A stretch of 64,000 nt of DNA from Candidatus Obscuribacter sp. (GTDB taxonomy: Bacteria; Cyanobacteriota; Vampirovibrionia; Obscuribacterales; Obscuribacteraceae), in assembly GCA_021772095.1 (NCBI GenBank), contig JADYXR010000151.1, positions 1 through 64,000 on the forward strand, written 5' to 3'. Under the pieces are notes generated by a model that was not told the origin of the DNA, searched no databases, and saw nothing but the letters and a program-made list of their open reading frames with translations. A program made the translations under genes and the position numbers. The first letter of the stretch is position 1. Each line of letters begins with the position of its first letter. Of this stretch, positions 28,371 to 41,500 are shown piece after piece.

Positions 28371-29063
28371 ATGCTTCAGGAGCTGCCAACGCGTCAGCAC
28401 GACGTTCTCAACGCGATTGTCGAGTTGACCGATCAAAATGGTTATCCCCCCACCTTACAAGAGTTGGCTACTTCTCTTGGCTTGAAGAATCGAATGACTG
28501 TTCACCAGCATGTGGTGGCGCTCAAGAAGAAAGGCCTGGTTCACTGGGAACCGAAGCTCAATCGCTCCATGCGGGTAGTTGACGATGGTCTCAAGCACAT
28601 AACCGTTGAGAACAAAGCCAAATACGCCACAGATAATCACAACGTTTCAGAGTCCTCTTCATCACATGCGCAGTCCGACTTGCCTCCTCTAGGCGTTCCG
28701 CTCGCCGGCCGAATTGCAGCCGGTATGCCGATTGACGCTATTGAAACTCCCGAGTATTTGCGCGTTGAAAGCGAATACGCAGGAACCGGATGCTATGCCT
28801 TAGAAGTACGCGGCGATTCGATGATCGACGACGGCATCTACAATGGCGACTACGTTATTGTGAAACCAAGCCCATCTCCGCTAAACGGCGAGATCGTGGT
28901 GGCACTTCTCGAAGATGGATCCGCCACACTAAAACGATTCTATAAAGAGAACGGGCGATATCGTTTGCAGCCCGGCAATTCGCAGATGGAGCCAATCTTC
29001 ATCGATCGCTCTCAAGATTTGCAAATTCAGGGCGTTGTTGTGGGTCTATTCCGTCGGATGTAA
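28371..29063 (+). CDS. lexA: LexA repressor, SOS regulator
   Basis: LexA represses DNA-damage genes and inactivates itself by RecA-stimulated cleavage. From ATG 28371 (GAGG 8 bases upstream; ATG 28353 is a weaker alternative) the protein has 230 residues. The N-terminal winged helix (about 5-68) shows GYPPTLQELATSLGLK and MTVHQHVVALKKKGLV. Cleavage site Ala117-Gly118 lies in GRIAAGMP. Catalytic residues are Ser150 (GDSM) and Lys188 (ATLKRF). The recognition helix (NRMTVHQHVVAL) differs from the usual SxxTVxxHLxxLE pattern, so operator sequence may differ too. A Ser-rich inter-domain hinge (about 85-105) is longer than usual. A strong terminator follows, separating it from the giant gene. Confidence 0.93.
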   Translation: MLQELPTRQHDVLNAIVELTDQNGYPPTLQELATSLGLKNRMTVHQHVVALKKKGLVHWEPKLNRSMRVVDDGLKHITVENKAKYATDNHNVSESSSSHAQSDLPPLGVPLAGRIAAGMPIDAIETPEYLRVESEYAGTGCYALEVRGDSMIDDGIYNGDYVIVKPSPSPLNGEIVVALLEDGSATLKRFYKENGRYRLQPGNSQMEPIFIDRSQDLQIQGVVVGLFRRM

Positions 29064-29122
29064 TCCGCGGCTGGTCCTTGCGACGACTGAAAAATTTTCA
29101 AAAATCGCCAACTATTGACAAT

Positions 29123-29165
29123 TGCCTGATACCGCATTCGATACCGGACGCGCATCAGGCTTTTT
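29123..29165 (+). terminator. Intrinsic terminator after lexA
   Basis: GCCTGAT (29123-29129) and ATCAGGC (29153-29159) form a perfect 7-bp stem around a 23-base loop, followed directly by six T residues. It lies 60 bases after the lexA stop and should insulate the giant gene downstream. Confidence 0.7.
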
Positions 29166-29538
29166 GTTGTGTGCAAGACTCCGAGCGTTTAGCGGCTGGA
29201 CACGCTGAAACGGCTGGTGAAAATAAACTTTCAATATCAAAAGTTTAGGCTTGAATTCTTGTCGAAAGACCGAATTTTAAGGATAGATTTGGGAGCTGAC
29301 GAAGCATTGGTGGCTTTCAACTCGAATCACAGACCAGGTTTGATTAGTTACTAACTTTAAGCCTCCGAACGCCGCAGTAAAATCAAAACCGTCGAAATGT
29401 CGTTAATACCGATATACCCGGCGATTCCAGCTCTTTCCATTAATACTAAGTCCTGACTTGGGTGCACCTTCCTATATAAGATCCATTTAGATAAAAGGGT
29501 ACATCTAAGTATATGGCCAGGCGGAGCCTTCCCCCTTA
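29166..29538 (+). other. Leader region of the first giant gene
   Basis: These ~370 bases hold no convincing gene. They contain a 17-base sequence (29231-29247) found again upstream of the other giant gene, a TATATAAG-rich stretch near 29473, and an inverted repeat TTAGAT-N10-ATCTAA (29487-29508) about 30 bases before the ATG. GGAG at 29523-29526 is a distant ribosome site. Local AT richness suggests promoter and possibly operator or leader-RNA structure. Confidence 0.4.
29231..29247. repeat. 17-base sequence shared by both giant-gene upstream regions (copy 1)
   Basis: The 17 bases TCAATATCAAAAGTTTA are identical at 60685-60701. This copy lies ~290 bases before the ATG of the 4952-codon gene. 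The orientation relative to the gene is opposite for the two copies. Confidence 0.4.
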
Positions 29539-32500
29539 ATGTCCGATCCCGACAATAAGCCAAAGAAACTTCCGGATACAGATGCTTCGACTTTTAAAGT
29601 CGACGACTTTCGCCGTGATACCACCTCTGATACCGAAGATGACGACGACGATCCGTTTGAGAAAGCGGCTGCCGACGCGATCGAAGAGCAGAACAATAGT
29701 GGCACGGCTAAGACCGGCGTAGGTGTTTTAGCGCCGGATGCGAACGCTAATGGTGAAAATGAATTTCTCGATATTCCCCGATGGGATAAGGTTGCTCTCG
29801 TTTTTGATGGTGAGCCGAAAGACGATGCCAATGGTGGCGAGCGACCGAAGAATGGCGATGGCAAAGCGCTTGAAGATAAGCCTAAACCGATCAATGGGAA
29901 ACCCGATCCGGCAGCCGGGGAACCCGAGGCGCCAAGCCTGAAACCCAATCCGGTATCTGGAAAACCCGAGACGCTAACCGGGGAACCTGACCCACTTAAC
30001 GGAAAACCTGTTCCGCTAAACGGAAAGCCTGATCCGATCGAAGCGAAGACTGATCCGAATGAAGCTGAGGCTGATGGTGACAAACAGAACGGCGCTGCCG
30101 GTGACGGAAAAGCCGTAGGCAATAAAGTCAGAATAGAACTCGTAGATGACAAACCTGCTGGTGACAAACCTGCTGACGGCAAACCGGCTCCAGATGCCGC
30201 TCTTGCAGGGCTGAAGGAGGACGCCAATTGGCAAAAGCTTCAGACCGCTGTTGGTCGTGATGTAACGGAGCTCAATCGACGGCTCGATATCATCACCAGT
30301 CAGCTCATGCCCGCCAATCAGTCAGTCGCAAAAATTGTCGACATGTATCTGGATGCTTCGAAAAAGCGTTCAGCCGAAACCGTGACGTTGGATGGCAAAC
30401 CGGCAGATGTGAAACCTGGGGATTTGAAACCTGGTGACGCGAAATCTGGTGACGCGAATTCTGGGGTGTCGAAACCTGGCGATTCGAAAGCCGCTGATGG
30501 CAAACCCGTTGACGGGCGAATCACGGATGGAAGACCAGCAGACGGCAAGACTGAAACGGGCGCCGAGGCACAGCGCAAGAGCGTTGAGTATCTGAAACTT
30601 CAGCTCGACGGTATGAAGCCGTTGAAGGAACAAGATGACGCTCTTTTAGTGGCTCGCGCCAGTCTTTTAATTTCGAGCGGTTCGGACGAGAACGTGAAGA
30701 AGGGCGAAGAGAGTCTGATCTCGATGGTTACGAAAAATCCGTCGATGCAATCGGACGAGCGCTTTCACGATCTGGTTCTGCGAAGTTACGTGCAGATGGC
30801 AGCGGTTCGATCGGCACGTGGACTGCCGCCCTGGAATCCCGAGCGCGCGGCTAAAGCGCATCCCGAATTCAATAGCACCGCATCCGATACCAAGCCCATG
30901 CCTGGCGACAAGTCGCCAATGGATTATCTTCAATCGGCTAATGAAAAGTTCTGGAACTCGGGAATCGATGAAGCGGTAAAAGACTTCAATGCAGCGCGCA
31001 GCACGTCGAATTTGCAGAAACAGAGTTTCGATCAGCAGCGTATGGAAGTTTTTGTCAGTGGTTTGTCGAAAGACATCGCCATCGCCAATGCTGAAGTGAA
31101 AGGAGCGCCAACCGAAGATCTCGTCGCCGAACGCAGTGCGCAGGTTGATACAGAAAAGAAACTGGCCGCTAAATCAACTGACGCTGACGACATGACGCAA
31201 GCGATCAATATCAACTCCGCTTTTGCCAAGATAGCATCAGGCGAGCCACTGCGTTACAACGAAGGCATGGACGAGTTGCGACGACATCTGATCGTTCATC
31301 CCGATTCAATTATGCAAAAAGGGTTTCGCGAAAATTTGGACAAAGCGATGGAAGCGCGTGCTCAAAAATCAATTGCGCAGGCCGCGGTCAAAGATGGTGA
31401 AAAGCCTGCTGACATGCCGGGCCCGAGTGAAGGTAAGAGCGGATACAAAGATCTAAACCTGGCTCGCACCGACCTGACGGCGGCGAAAGATTCACCCGTT
31501 CAAGCATACGCAGCCGATCAAATCACAAGTGGTGCTTTGCTCGCGCTCGGCATCGGTTTGTCGGTCGCCATGGCCCGTCGTTCGATCAACCGCTTCAGAG
31601 AGAATCGCGCGTTAAACGCGGAGCATGGCCCCAAGCCGATTGAAGGCGCTGCTGCAAAATCAGAAAGTACGCAATTGCGCGATACCGGCGGAACGCTGAG
31701 GGAAGTGAAAATCAAAGGCACACTGGGTGCCACCGATCGCGTCGTGGTGCAGGAGCCCGCCCGCAAAGATGATTGGAAGCAATACAAGAATGAAGGCAAG
31801 CCGGTCGATCAGTCGTTCGATCCGGCTAAAAAGAAATATGGTGAACTCGAGCGCCTCCGTGTAGACAGTCGCGATTTTTATGTCGATCGCGACAACAAAG
31901 TTTTCGTCGAACGAAAAGGCAAGTTGCACGAGACCAACGAAATCCGCATTGTGTCTTCAAAGCAGCTCGAGATGGAGCAGCGCGAACTTGGTGGTTTGCT
32001 CAATCCCAAAACCGCTGAAGCGATTTATTCGCTAATTTATGATGCTCACGGACTTGGTAGCCCTGAGTATGCTGAAGCTGCCGAACGAATGAATGTTCCG
32101 GCACCAAAGGTGGTGCTTCGCCAAGGCGCGCTTTCCGGCGAAAACGGCTACCTCCTGGGACAAGGAACAATCGTTGCCACCAGCGATATTATGATCGCAA
32201 TGGGTTCAGTCAAACCAGAACGCACAATGGCCATGTTGCATGAGTTAGTGCATCTCGAACAAGATACTTTGATGATTCGCAGACTCGCAGATCAGTTGGG
32301 AATAGGAAAAACTTTCTCAGAAGACGGCAAACAGCAGGAAGCGCTTCTCAAACAATACGCAGAGAAAGTCCAGTCAACGCTTGATCCTGAGTTCGCCAGG
32401 AAAGTGTTGAAGACCAGGGACGGTCGACCACTCACAACCTCGGAAGGGCAACGCGCAGATCAATTACTTGAGAGTACTAATGAAAATCAGAAGATAAAAA

Positions 32501-35500
32501 CGCTTGAACGATCGTTGCGATTGGTCGATGGTTTTTCCAGTTTGCTTGCTGCTCAGCCCGGTAGAGCAAAAGCTCCGAAGTCAGTCGCCGACCTATGTCA
32601 GCTTATTTCCGATGTGCCCGTTTTCAAAACCGCTTTTGGTGAAGACCCGCCCGCCAAAGTAAAAGAATTGCTCGAGCAATGGAAGGGTGTGCCGGAAGGT
32701 GAGAAGCCCGCCAATTTTAATGAAGATCAGGCTCGCAAGGTGATGGTGGATTACCTCACAGATCGGTTGGTGCGATCGACGGAAAGCGGCATGGAAACTG
32801 CACGCGAAAATCGTGTTGGTATGCGCACGCAGCAAGCACTAGTCAATTTTGGTGGCAATGATCAAAGATCTGCCGCTGATCTTTGCAAATTTTTGCTTGA
32901 CCATCCAGCTTCGATGAAAGCTTTGATGGGCGACAATCCACCGGCTGAAGTTCGGGCTCTTCTCGAGCAGTGGAAAGGTTTATCCGATGGTGCCAAACCT
33001 GAAGGTTGGAACGAAGCCACTGCAAAAGATCTGTTGAAGAGTGGCTTCCAGGCGAAGTCCGCTGAGCTGACTAAACAGCGAGATTTGCTTTATTTCGGCG
33101 ACCCAGTCGAGCAAGAAGCATGGGAAGTCACTCGCCGAAGTGAGATCGCCGCCAGGCGCCCGATCGACTGGGATTCTCGCCCGGGTTACGCCAGTCGCTC
33201 CACGCTCGCTGACAATTTGTCTACCAATGCGGTGGCTCGACAGGTAGCTTCAGAACTTAATACCACTGCGACCAAACCGGAGTTTGTTAACGCAGACGCG
33301 GCAGGCAAAAGCAAGCTGCTCACCGAGAGCGTTAGAACCGCGCTTTCCAGCAGTCTTGGTGGCGCAGATGGTGCCACTTTATCTGAAGCATTTAAAAATC
33401 TCGATGTTAAAGTAGGCGACTATGCGAAGGCAGAACTTGTTCTTGTCGATCCGACGAAATCCGGCAAACAAAATCACTTCGAGATCCGCATTCCATCATC
33501 CAAGTTTAATACCGAGTCCGGGCGAATCGAGGCCGTCGCCGCGCTGTATGCCGATGTGCATCTTTTATCCGAACTAGACACCATAATGTATGATCGACCC
33601 GCTAGCAGTGCGATAGATGTTGGTTCAATTTCGAGGACTCAGCCGCAGAATTCTCTGGAAGTAATTACGGCGCTGCATTTGAAGGCACCGGATGCAGTGG
33701 CGTTTGGATCTACCGATGTTTCCGCGCCGGTTTCGAAACCGGCTGATGCACCTGCAAAAACTGCCGATGGTGCGCCGCCGACGGCAGAAAAGGCGGAAGT
33801 GAGCGAGTTCGCCAGGCAGCATCCGAAATTAGCCTCGCCGCAGTATCAAGAACAAGTTTCAGCCGAGATAGCCAAAGTTACCGGGAAATGGAACTCGGCT
33901 CTCGGTCAAATTGACACTGCCCAACGCTTTGAAATTCTGAGACAACGTTTCGAGACTTTGAAACAAGAAGCGCTGCGACACGAAGTTGGACAGCGCTTCT
34001 TCCCGCAAAGTGAAAAGGCCAGCAGTCAGTTTCTTGAGCAAGAAAAAGCATACGGCGTCGAAGCCGATCGCACCAGTAAGGAGCTGAAACAAGAACTCGG
34101 TCAGCGGGTTTCCTCGATTGAATCGGCGTTTAACGCGGTCCTCGAAAACCAAGGTTTGCCGCCGGTAAAACTCAGTTCCACTTTGAACATCGATGCGGCA
34201 GATTCCGTCAGAGCCAGTCACTATGCCGGTGGCAAGGGCGTGATTGAACTGAGCTCGAACCTGCTTTTGACGGGATCGCCTGAAGAAATTTCGCGCGCGC
34301 TCAGGCACCAATATGTTTTGTATCAGCAAGATCGTCTGGTCATGAGCGATGTCTATGATTCCGACGCGGGCAAGTCCAGATACAAAGGCGACCACGCCGC
34401 CCGACTGGAGTATCGCGAGCGCACGGGAACCGACAGTCTGCTTCCTCAAGAGGGAGAACTTCGGCTCACTGGTCGTAGCATCGAAAGTGCCGTTTATAAC
34501 GCGCTCCCCGAGGAAACCAGAAAACGCTTGATGGGTTCTGCCGACTTGATTGCTGATGGCGAAGTTTTGAATCCTGAAAAGTTAGCCGGCAAGGCGCTGA
34601 CCTCCGCTGAATACAATAACCTCGAATCCTGGCAGAGAAAGTTGTTGACCGGAAGGCCACCCGAGCAAGCTTTTCTTGATTCGGTCAAACAAAGTTTCGA
34701 CGCCGCGAAGAAAGTGGCCGGCGACGCTCCAGTGCTTGATGCCGCGCAAAAAACGCGTGCGGCCGATCTGGCGCGGTCCATGGTCAAGTATGACGGTGAC
34801 AGTCGTAAATCAGAACGGCTCGCCGATATGACTTCGACTTATCGAAAACTTCGAGTCGATATCAGCACCGAGGGTGGTGTCGAGAAATTACTGGTTCGGA
34901 TCACCACTCCGGAAGACAAGCTGACCGCCGCCAATAAAGAGAGTAATGGCAACGCGCTCAAGCGAACTTTGTTCGGCGAAAAACCGATACCTGCTGAAAT
35001 TGATGCTCTGCTTTCCGATTTCCAGAAAGCGACGACCAGAGCGGGCGGTCTCGATCCAAAAGTTTGGAACACTCAGAAAGCGCAGCAGTTCAAAGTATTG
35101 ATGGAGAAGGCCATCGATCAGCGCCACGTCGAAATTCAAACTGCGCTGACTGGCTCCACCACTGACGCATTGAATAATTCGCTAGAGATGGAAGCGGCGG
35201 TAGCCAACAAACCGACTGTTGAATCGAGATATGGCCGCACCGCATTTGATACCAAACGACCTGCCAACCCATATCAGGATGCGATTAACGCCACCGATTT
35301 TTCCGATTTTAACGAGCAATCAAATAAGCGAATGGATCTGGCGTCCGAGTTCAGTTGGGCTATACCAAATCGTGAAGCGCTCGCTACGATTTATGATTTT
35401 GCCGGCAAGGAAGGCCTTGTTGAGATTGGTGCCGGCAAAGGCTATTGGGCTAATATGCTGCGCGAAATGGGCGTCGATGTGGTCGCCTACGATACCAATC

Positions 35501-38500
35501 CTCTTGATGTCAGATCGAATGAATTTCATGTCGGAACCGCATTCTCCAAAGTGGTCGAAGGCGATACCTCCGCCGCATCCAAACATCCGGATCGCACACT
35601 GCTTCTATGTTGGCCTCCGCCTGACGACAGAATGGCTGCTGATGCGTTGAAAGCATACAGCGAAGCCGGCGGTAAAAAGCTGGTGTTTGTCGGTGAGCGA
35701 CCTTTGCCGAATCAAGATGGTGTCGTCACTGGTGACAGGGGATTTCACCAATCGCTCGATAAAGACTGGGTTCTCAAAGAAACAGTCGAACTGCCGCACA
35801 TCCCGAATCGAATTGGTGTCACTGGCGACAAGCTATATGTCTACGAAAAGAGAGCCGCGACCGCAGCCGTTTCTCCTGGAGAGGGTGAGCACGGCAACCG
35901 AGTCACCTTCGAAGCGAATGACGCCGTGATAGTCAAACCACTGGCTGGCGACAGGGTCTTGCTATACCAGCCAGCTCGACTGGGCAGACCAACTGGCATG
36001 ACCAAACCCGACGAGAAAACGCTGAAAGCCGAATACGAAAAAATTGAAGTCACCGGATTTGATGGCAAACCGATTGAAGGCGTCGAGCACTATCAACATA
36101 AGGCGACTGGCGCACTGATTAGAATCGAGGCGGGCATGCAGTTTCCCGCCGAAGACCTGATGATAGCGAACAGAAAAGATGTTCGAGCGCCTAACGATTT
36201 TGGACCGCACCGCGAAGTCGCTAGAGTCCCTTCAACTAAATCGATCGATAAAGCGTTTGCCAGACGAGCGGGTAATCTCACCGATGCCGCATTCACCACT
36301 CGCGTTTATGAAAACAATGTGCAGATCAGCACGCCAACTGCCACCCGGGCGGGTGATTCGGCGCCGAAGAGCACCACCTATGATGGCGCCCGCGATGTAA
36401 GAATTTTTTCTCCCGATGGCGGCAAAACAGAGATACCGCTCTTCCGTAATCATCTTTGGTTTGACATCGGTTCCAAAAACAAAGCAAGTGAAGGTGATGT
36501 TAAAGCGCATATAACGATAACCAACAATAACGACAAAGCAGTGCTCGATAAGCTGCTCATCCCATTGTTGTCCGATGCCATCAACGGCGTGCCCGGCTCC
36601 GAAGCGGAGCGACTTGGTTTGACCGACTTGATTGTCGGTGCGAAATTGAAAGACCCTCTCGACCGCGATCCTCGCTTCAGTCATTTTATGTTTGAACGTG
36701 AATCAAAAGTGAGCGGGTCCGATATTTCCGGTGGATCGTTTACTGGACCGCAAGGACAAAACGCCAAAGGCTATACGTTCTACGGGCGGAATGCCGGCGA
36801 CATCGAAAAAGCCGCTGCTATCATCGACAAATTTTTGGCAACCAATGCGGTTGTGGCACCGGAAGTGGTGCTAGACAAATCGACCTCAACAGGCAACCTC
36901 GGTGATTTAACTAAAATTGGAACCACTAATCGCCTCAGCATAGTGCGAGAAACCTGGGATTTTGCTGAAGTTAAAGGACGCTGGGGCGCCAGTCTTGATG
37001 CTGATCTTGGCGACAAAATTCGAGCAAAATATGGAACTGGTGGCAAGCTCGATCAAGCCGGACTCGATCGATTAGCGAAAGACGCCGGAGTGAAGGCCGG
37101 TTTACTCACACTGGATAACGATGGCAAAGTAGCCCTCCTGGGCTCACCTTCCGATCTGCATCTGCCCGGCCGAGGTTCGCATGGTGACGCCGTTTACCTG
37201 GACGAGTCGGTCTCCAATCGCACATTTGGAGAGCTAACCGGTCGCCATGCGGCTTACTCGATTTACAGGCACGCCAACAAAGATGGACCGGCCGAATCGA
37301 AAGATCCGGCTCACTATATCGCCATGGAAGAAACTAATTCCAGACGCGCTTACCTCGAGATCCCGCCGCGCGGAATGTCGCGCGATTCGGCTGAGTTCAA
37401 GGATCTTCAAGTAATGAAAAGGGCGATTCTCGATGGCGATTTAAAAACGCTTGAGACTAAGTTTAGAGAAATCAGCGCTCGCCCGGATCGAACAGCAGCC
37501 ACCAAACTACTGCTCACACTGGAGCAAGAACTCGTCTCTCTGGGAATTACTGCAAGATCGAAATCAGGAGAGAAAACCGCTGAGGGTCAACCGACCGACG
37601 AGCTTCTCATCAAAGTAAACTCGTATCAAAGGCGCGACCTGATCATCTCCTCGCATAAGCCCGTCGTGGCACTGGATAGCGGCAATACGCCAGGCGTGAT
37701 GGAATCGGTCTCAGTAGCAGAAACCATGGCAATGGTGCGAGGGACTTTATCGAAAAATGTCAGGTACGCTGAATACGATAAATTCGCACTAAAAGCGATA
37801 CCACCCGCTTCCGACACTGGCGAGTATAAAGGCAGTCTGACAGGCAAGGGGGTCGAGTCCATATCGGATACACCAGGAACGATACCAGTGATCCGCACGG
37901 ACGCCACGGCAGCAGTCGCTGACAAAGTTTTGTCCGCTACTCTCGAGAAGCCTGCAGTCAGCTTCTCGGATAAAGCCCCCGAGAATTTACACAAAGATTT
38001 GAAGTTACTCAACGACATTCTTGCTGTTCGAAAAAATTTGTCGAGAGAACCCTACAAGTATGACGCGCAACAACTTGAACATCTGACTAAGCTGATTAAG
38101 GGCGGCTATTTGGAATATTTTTCGCCGGAAAACGGAACGAAAATTGTCAATAACCTGCGACAAGTTGTCGATCATGGTGTCAGATTCAACAACGATCTGA
38201 AGCTCAACAACACCGCATTAGAAACTGTTTCAGCGCGTTTAGCGCCTGTCGAAGCGGCGATAAAGAATTTTGAATCAATGTCGGGCAAAGCACCGAATGC
38301 AGAGCACGCCTGGCGAATCGCCTGGTTAATGCATTACTCGAATCAACCGCAAGAAACCGCGGAGCGACTATGGACCAGGTCTGTCGAGGTTGCTCGGAGT
38401 AATCTCGGGCAGCAAATTTCTCTTGCCGAAGTGGGCGACGTCGCAGATATTCAGGCAAGAAACAAGGAAGGTTTAATTGGTCCGGAAGGCACCAGAGAAG

Positions 38501-41500
38501 CCTACAAAATTTTGCTCAGTTCTCGCGAGATTCAGCGGTTGAATCCGGATTTTTCGAAAGACAATGCGCTAAAAGTGGCCGAAATTATTTCGCTGGATGC
38601 GCGCACCGAAAAGCCCTTGAAGATTGGCATCCAGGATGGTGTCAGGACAGTTCAACAAGCGCAGGATGTGTCCACCGAGCTGACCGCTAAAGATATTTAC
38701 CAGGTTATGCGCCTGCGTCAGGATTTTAAGGATGTGCATAAAGCTTTGCCTGCTGCACAACGCAAGATCGAGTTTACAAGCGCAGAGACGGAAGCCGAGG
38801 TGAGAGTCAAAGTTCGTTCGTACATCGAAAACGCAGCGCTCGAGGCCATTGTCGAGGCGAAAATGCCTGCCGAATTGCAGAGCAAATGGCTGGCTCTGGA
38901 TGAGGCTTTCGACCATCGTGTCAAAGGTCCTGAAGCGGCTAAGAAAGAGCTGATTGCCAACTTACTGACGCGTCAAATTGAAAATTACGCTGTTAAAGAT
39001 TATCTCGAGAATTTGAAGTCGGCCGACATCGAAAAGTTGCCGGTCGAAGATGCTCGCAAGCTGCTCGAGATGGTAACAGATTCTGCCAGAACAGTCGCAG
39101 AGCGATTGCCGGCAAAATCCAAAGACCACGAAAAATTCATGGACGTCTGGCGCGATGCGTTGGGTGAATTCGAAGCAGCCAGAAAGCATTTCCCTTCAAT
39201 TCGCGACGAACGGCTAAACATCGCTACTTTCGAATTCATTCGCCAGCTGACAACGCAAGAAGTCAAAGATCATCACAAAACTTTTGTCGAACCATGGCTC
39301 AAGCACACGATGAGCGAATCACGGCTCAACGAACTCGATCCGCAGAGTCGAGCCGAGCTGGTCATGCGGTTTATCGAAGCTCACGATGCTAATCGTCTGA
39401 AAGATAGAGTCGACATTTCAGAATACACGAAATTACTTCGATCGCTCGATCCTGATTTCATTCGTTCTTTGCCGCAAGAAAAACAGGAACGAATCGAATT
39501 GCTGTCCTGGCAAATTTTGGATCAATCGGCTAAGAAAGCCGGGCTCGCAGATGCGCCAGAGCAAATAATAAATTCGGTAGATAAGATCGTCGATAGAGTG
39601 ATTGGCGACCACATGTCCGACGCGACCGCGAAAGAATTGCTTGGTTACTTCAACTCGAAAGACTTGATGACTGCTACCGGCGTCTTTCAAGCACGCAGTT
39701 CGCACCTGACCATTCAAGGTTTAAACAATCAATTTGAATCGATCGCCGGTCATTTGCGAGCAAATGGTTTCACCTCGCCGACGTTCGTGCGAGGCCGGTT
39801 GGCCGAACGTATCAAAGTGGTCTGCGTCGGAAATTCCACAGAGGGCGAGAAGCTGGCTTACCTGATGCGCAAGGCAACCGGTGTACAAGTGGATATTCAC
39901 AATGTTACCGACGCATCACAACTGCCGGCTGGAAAGTTTTTGATTCTCGACAAGATTCCGCCTGGAGAATTAGGCGACGCGCTGCGCGCGAGAACTGCCA
40001 ACAGTTCGGCATATCTACCGGACAGCATTCAGAACTTTCACAATGGTATAAACGTGTTCGATCTTGCCAGAGCCGGTCTTGGTGGCAGTGATTTGGCCGA
40101 CGTGCGATCGAAACTTGTTACTGATATCACTTTAGCCAAAATGAAGCATAACTTGGGTGACAACGTCAGCTTGCGTGATACGCCAATTCGTTTGTCGCCC
40201 AAAGATCTGGCTCGCGTGCGTTCGGCCATCGAAGTCGACATTGCCGCTGACATTCAGTTGATGCGAACTCAAGGGCTGCTGCATCTTTCCAAAATAGCCG
40301 TCGGCACCGTGGGTGATACCGTCAAGGAAGCGCAATCACTTGGTCTTTTCTTCGAACACGGAACGAGCATCGTCAATTTCACCGATATGCTCAGTGAAGC
40401 GCGTTCTCTATACAACGACAAACTGAAGGGCGCCGATCCGAAGAAGTGCCTATTTGTCGTCGATATCGATTCGCAAGGCAGCGGTCGATTAGCCACTCGA
40501 CTGATTCGCGAAGCAAATGGGCTTACCGGTTCTGAGTTCGACAAACAATTCGTCACTAAAGCGCAAGCCCGTGAGATGGCGAAACGCGGCGAGCTCAAAG
40601 GCATGAAACTGATCGGCGTTGACGATTGCATGTACTCCGGAAAAACCGCCGCCAACATTTCTGATTCGCTGATTTCAATTTATAAGGAAGCTAAACCAGG
40701 AACGGGACCAGAACTGGTAATTGGCACCATGCGCGCGTTTGATAAAGGCATGACGGCCGCTAAAGAGGCAATCGTCACGCAAATCGCAGATTTAAAACTA
40801 GCCGGCGGATCTGTCCCCGACATCAAAATCGAAGTCGGCAATCCCGATTTGATCAGAGATTCTTCGCAAACTATCAAAGAGCATGTCGCCAGTAAAAACA
40901 TCTTGAGACGGCTTAAAGAGGGACTCACAGAGTTCTTCCCGAAGCTATTCAATCGTTCCGAATGGGCAGGTTCATCAGTAAAATCAAACTTCGTTTATCC
41001 GCACATGGTTCCAAATAACAACATGATGCGGATGAATGAGTTTTACAAACATGCCCTTGGGATCGCGGGCGCACACTCAGAAAGCCGATTCGATGATCCG
41101 CGGTTCGACAAGTATTCCAGTTCGCGTATCAAGGGCATCGACCGTTTTGGTTACGTCAATGAGAACATCATCCGTGGTGGCAAGCCTCGTAATGAAGCTG
41201 CAGTTAAGGAATTGGCCGCTCGCGGAATCACTTCCGTAATTAACATGGAAAAGACGCTGGATGCCGAGGTGGCGCAATGGTTTAAGAATCACAACATTGA
41301 AGTGATTCACATGCCGGTTGAGCCGTCCAATATTACTGCTGAAAAACTTGAAGAAGTGGCCAGGAAAATTCAGGAGAGCATAGGACCGGACAAGAAATGT
41401 TTCATCCACTGCACCCACGGCAGAGATAGGACTGGTGCGGTTATAGCGCAGTATCGCGTCACTCGCGAAGGCTGGGATAAGAGTAACGCGCTGGAAGAAA

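Noticed and set aside
29114-29142. TTGACA at 29114 as a promoter for the giant gene
   Set aside because: No acceptable -10 hexamer at 16-18 bases, and the element sits inside and before the lexA terminator.
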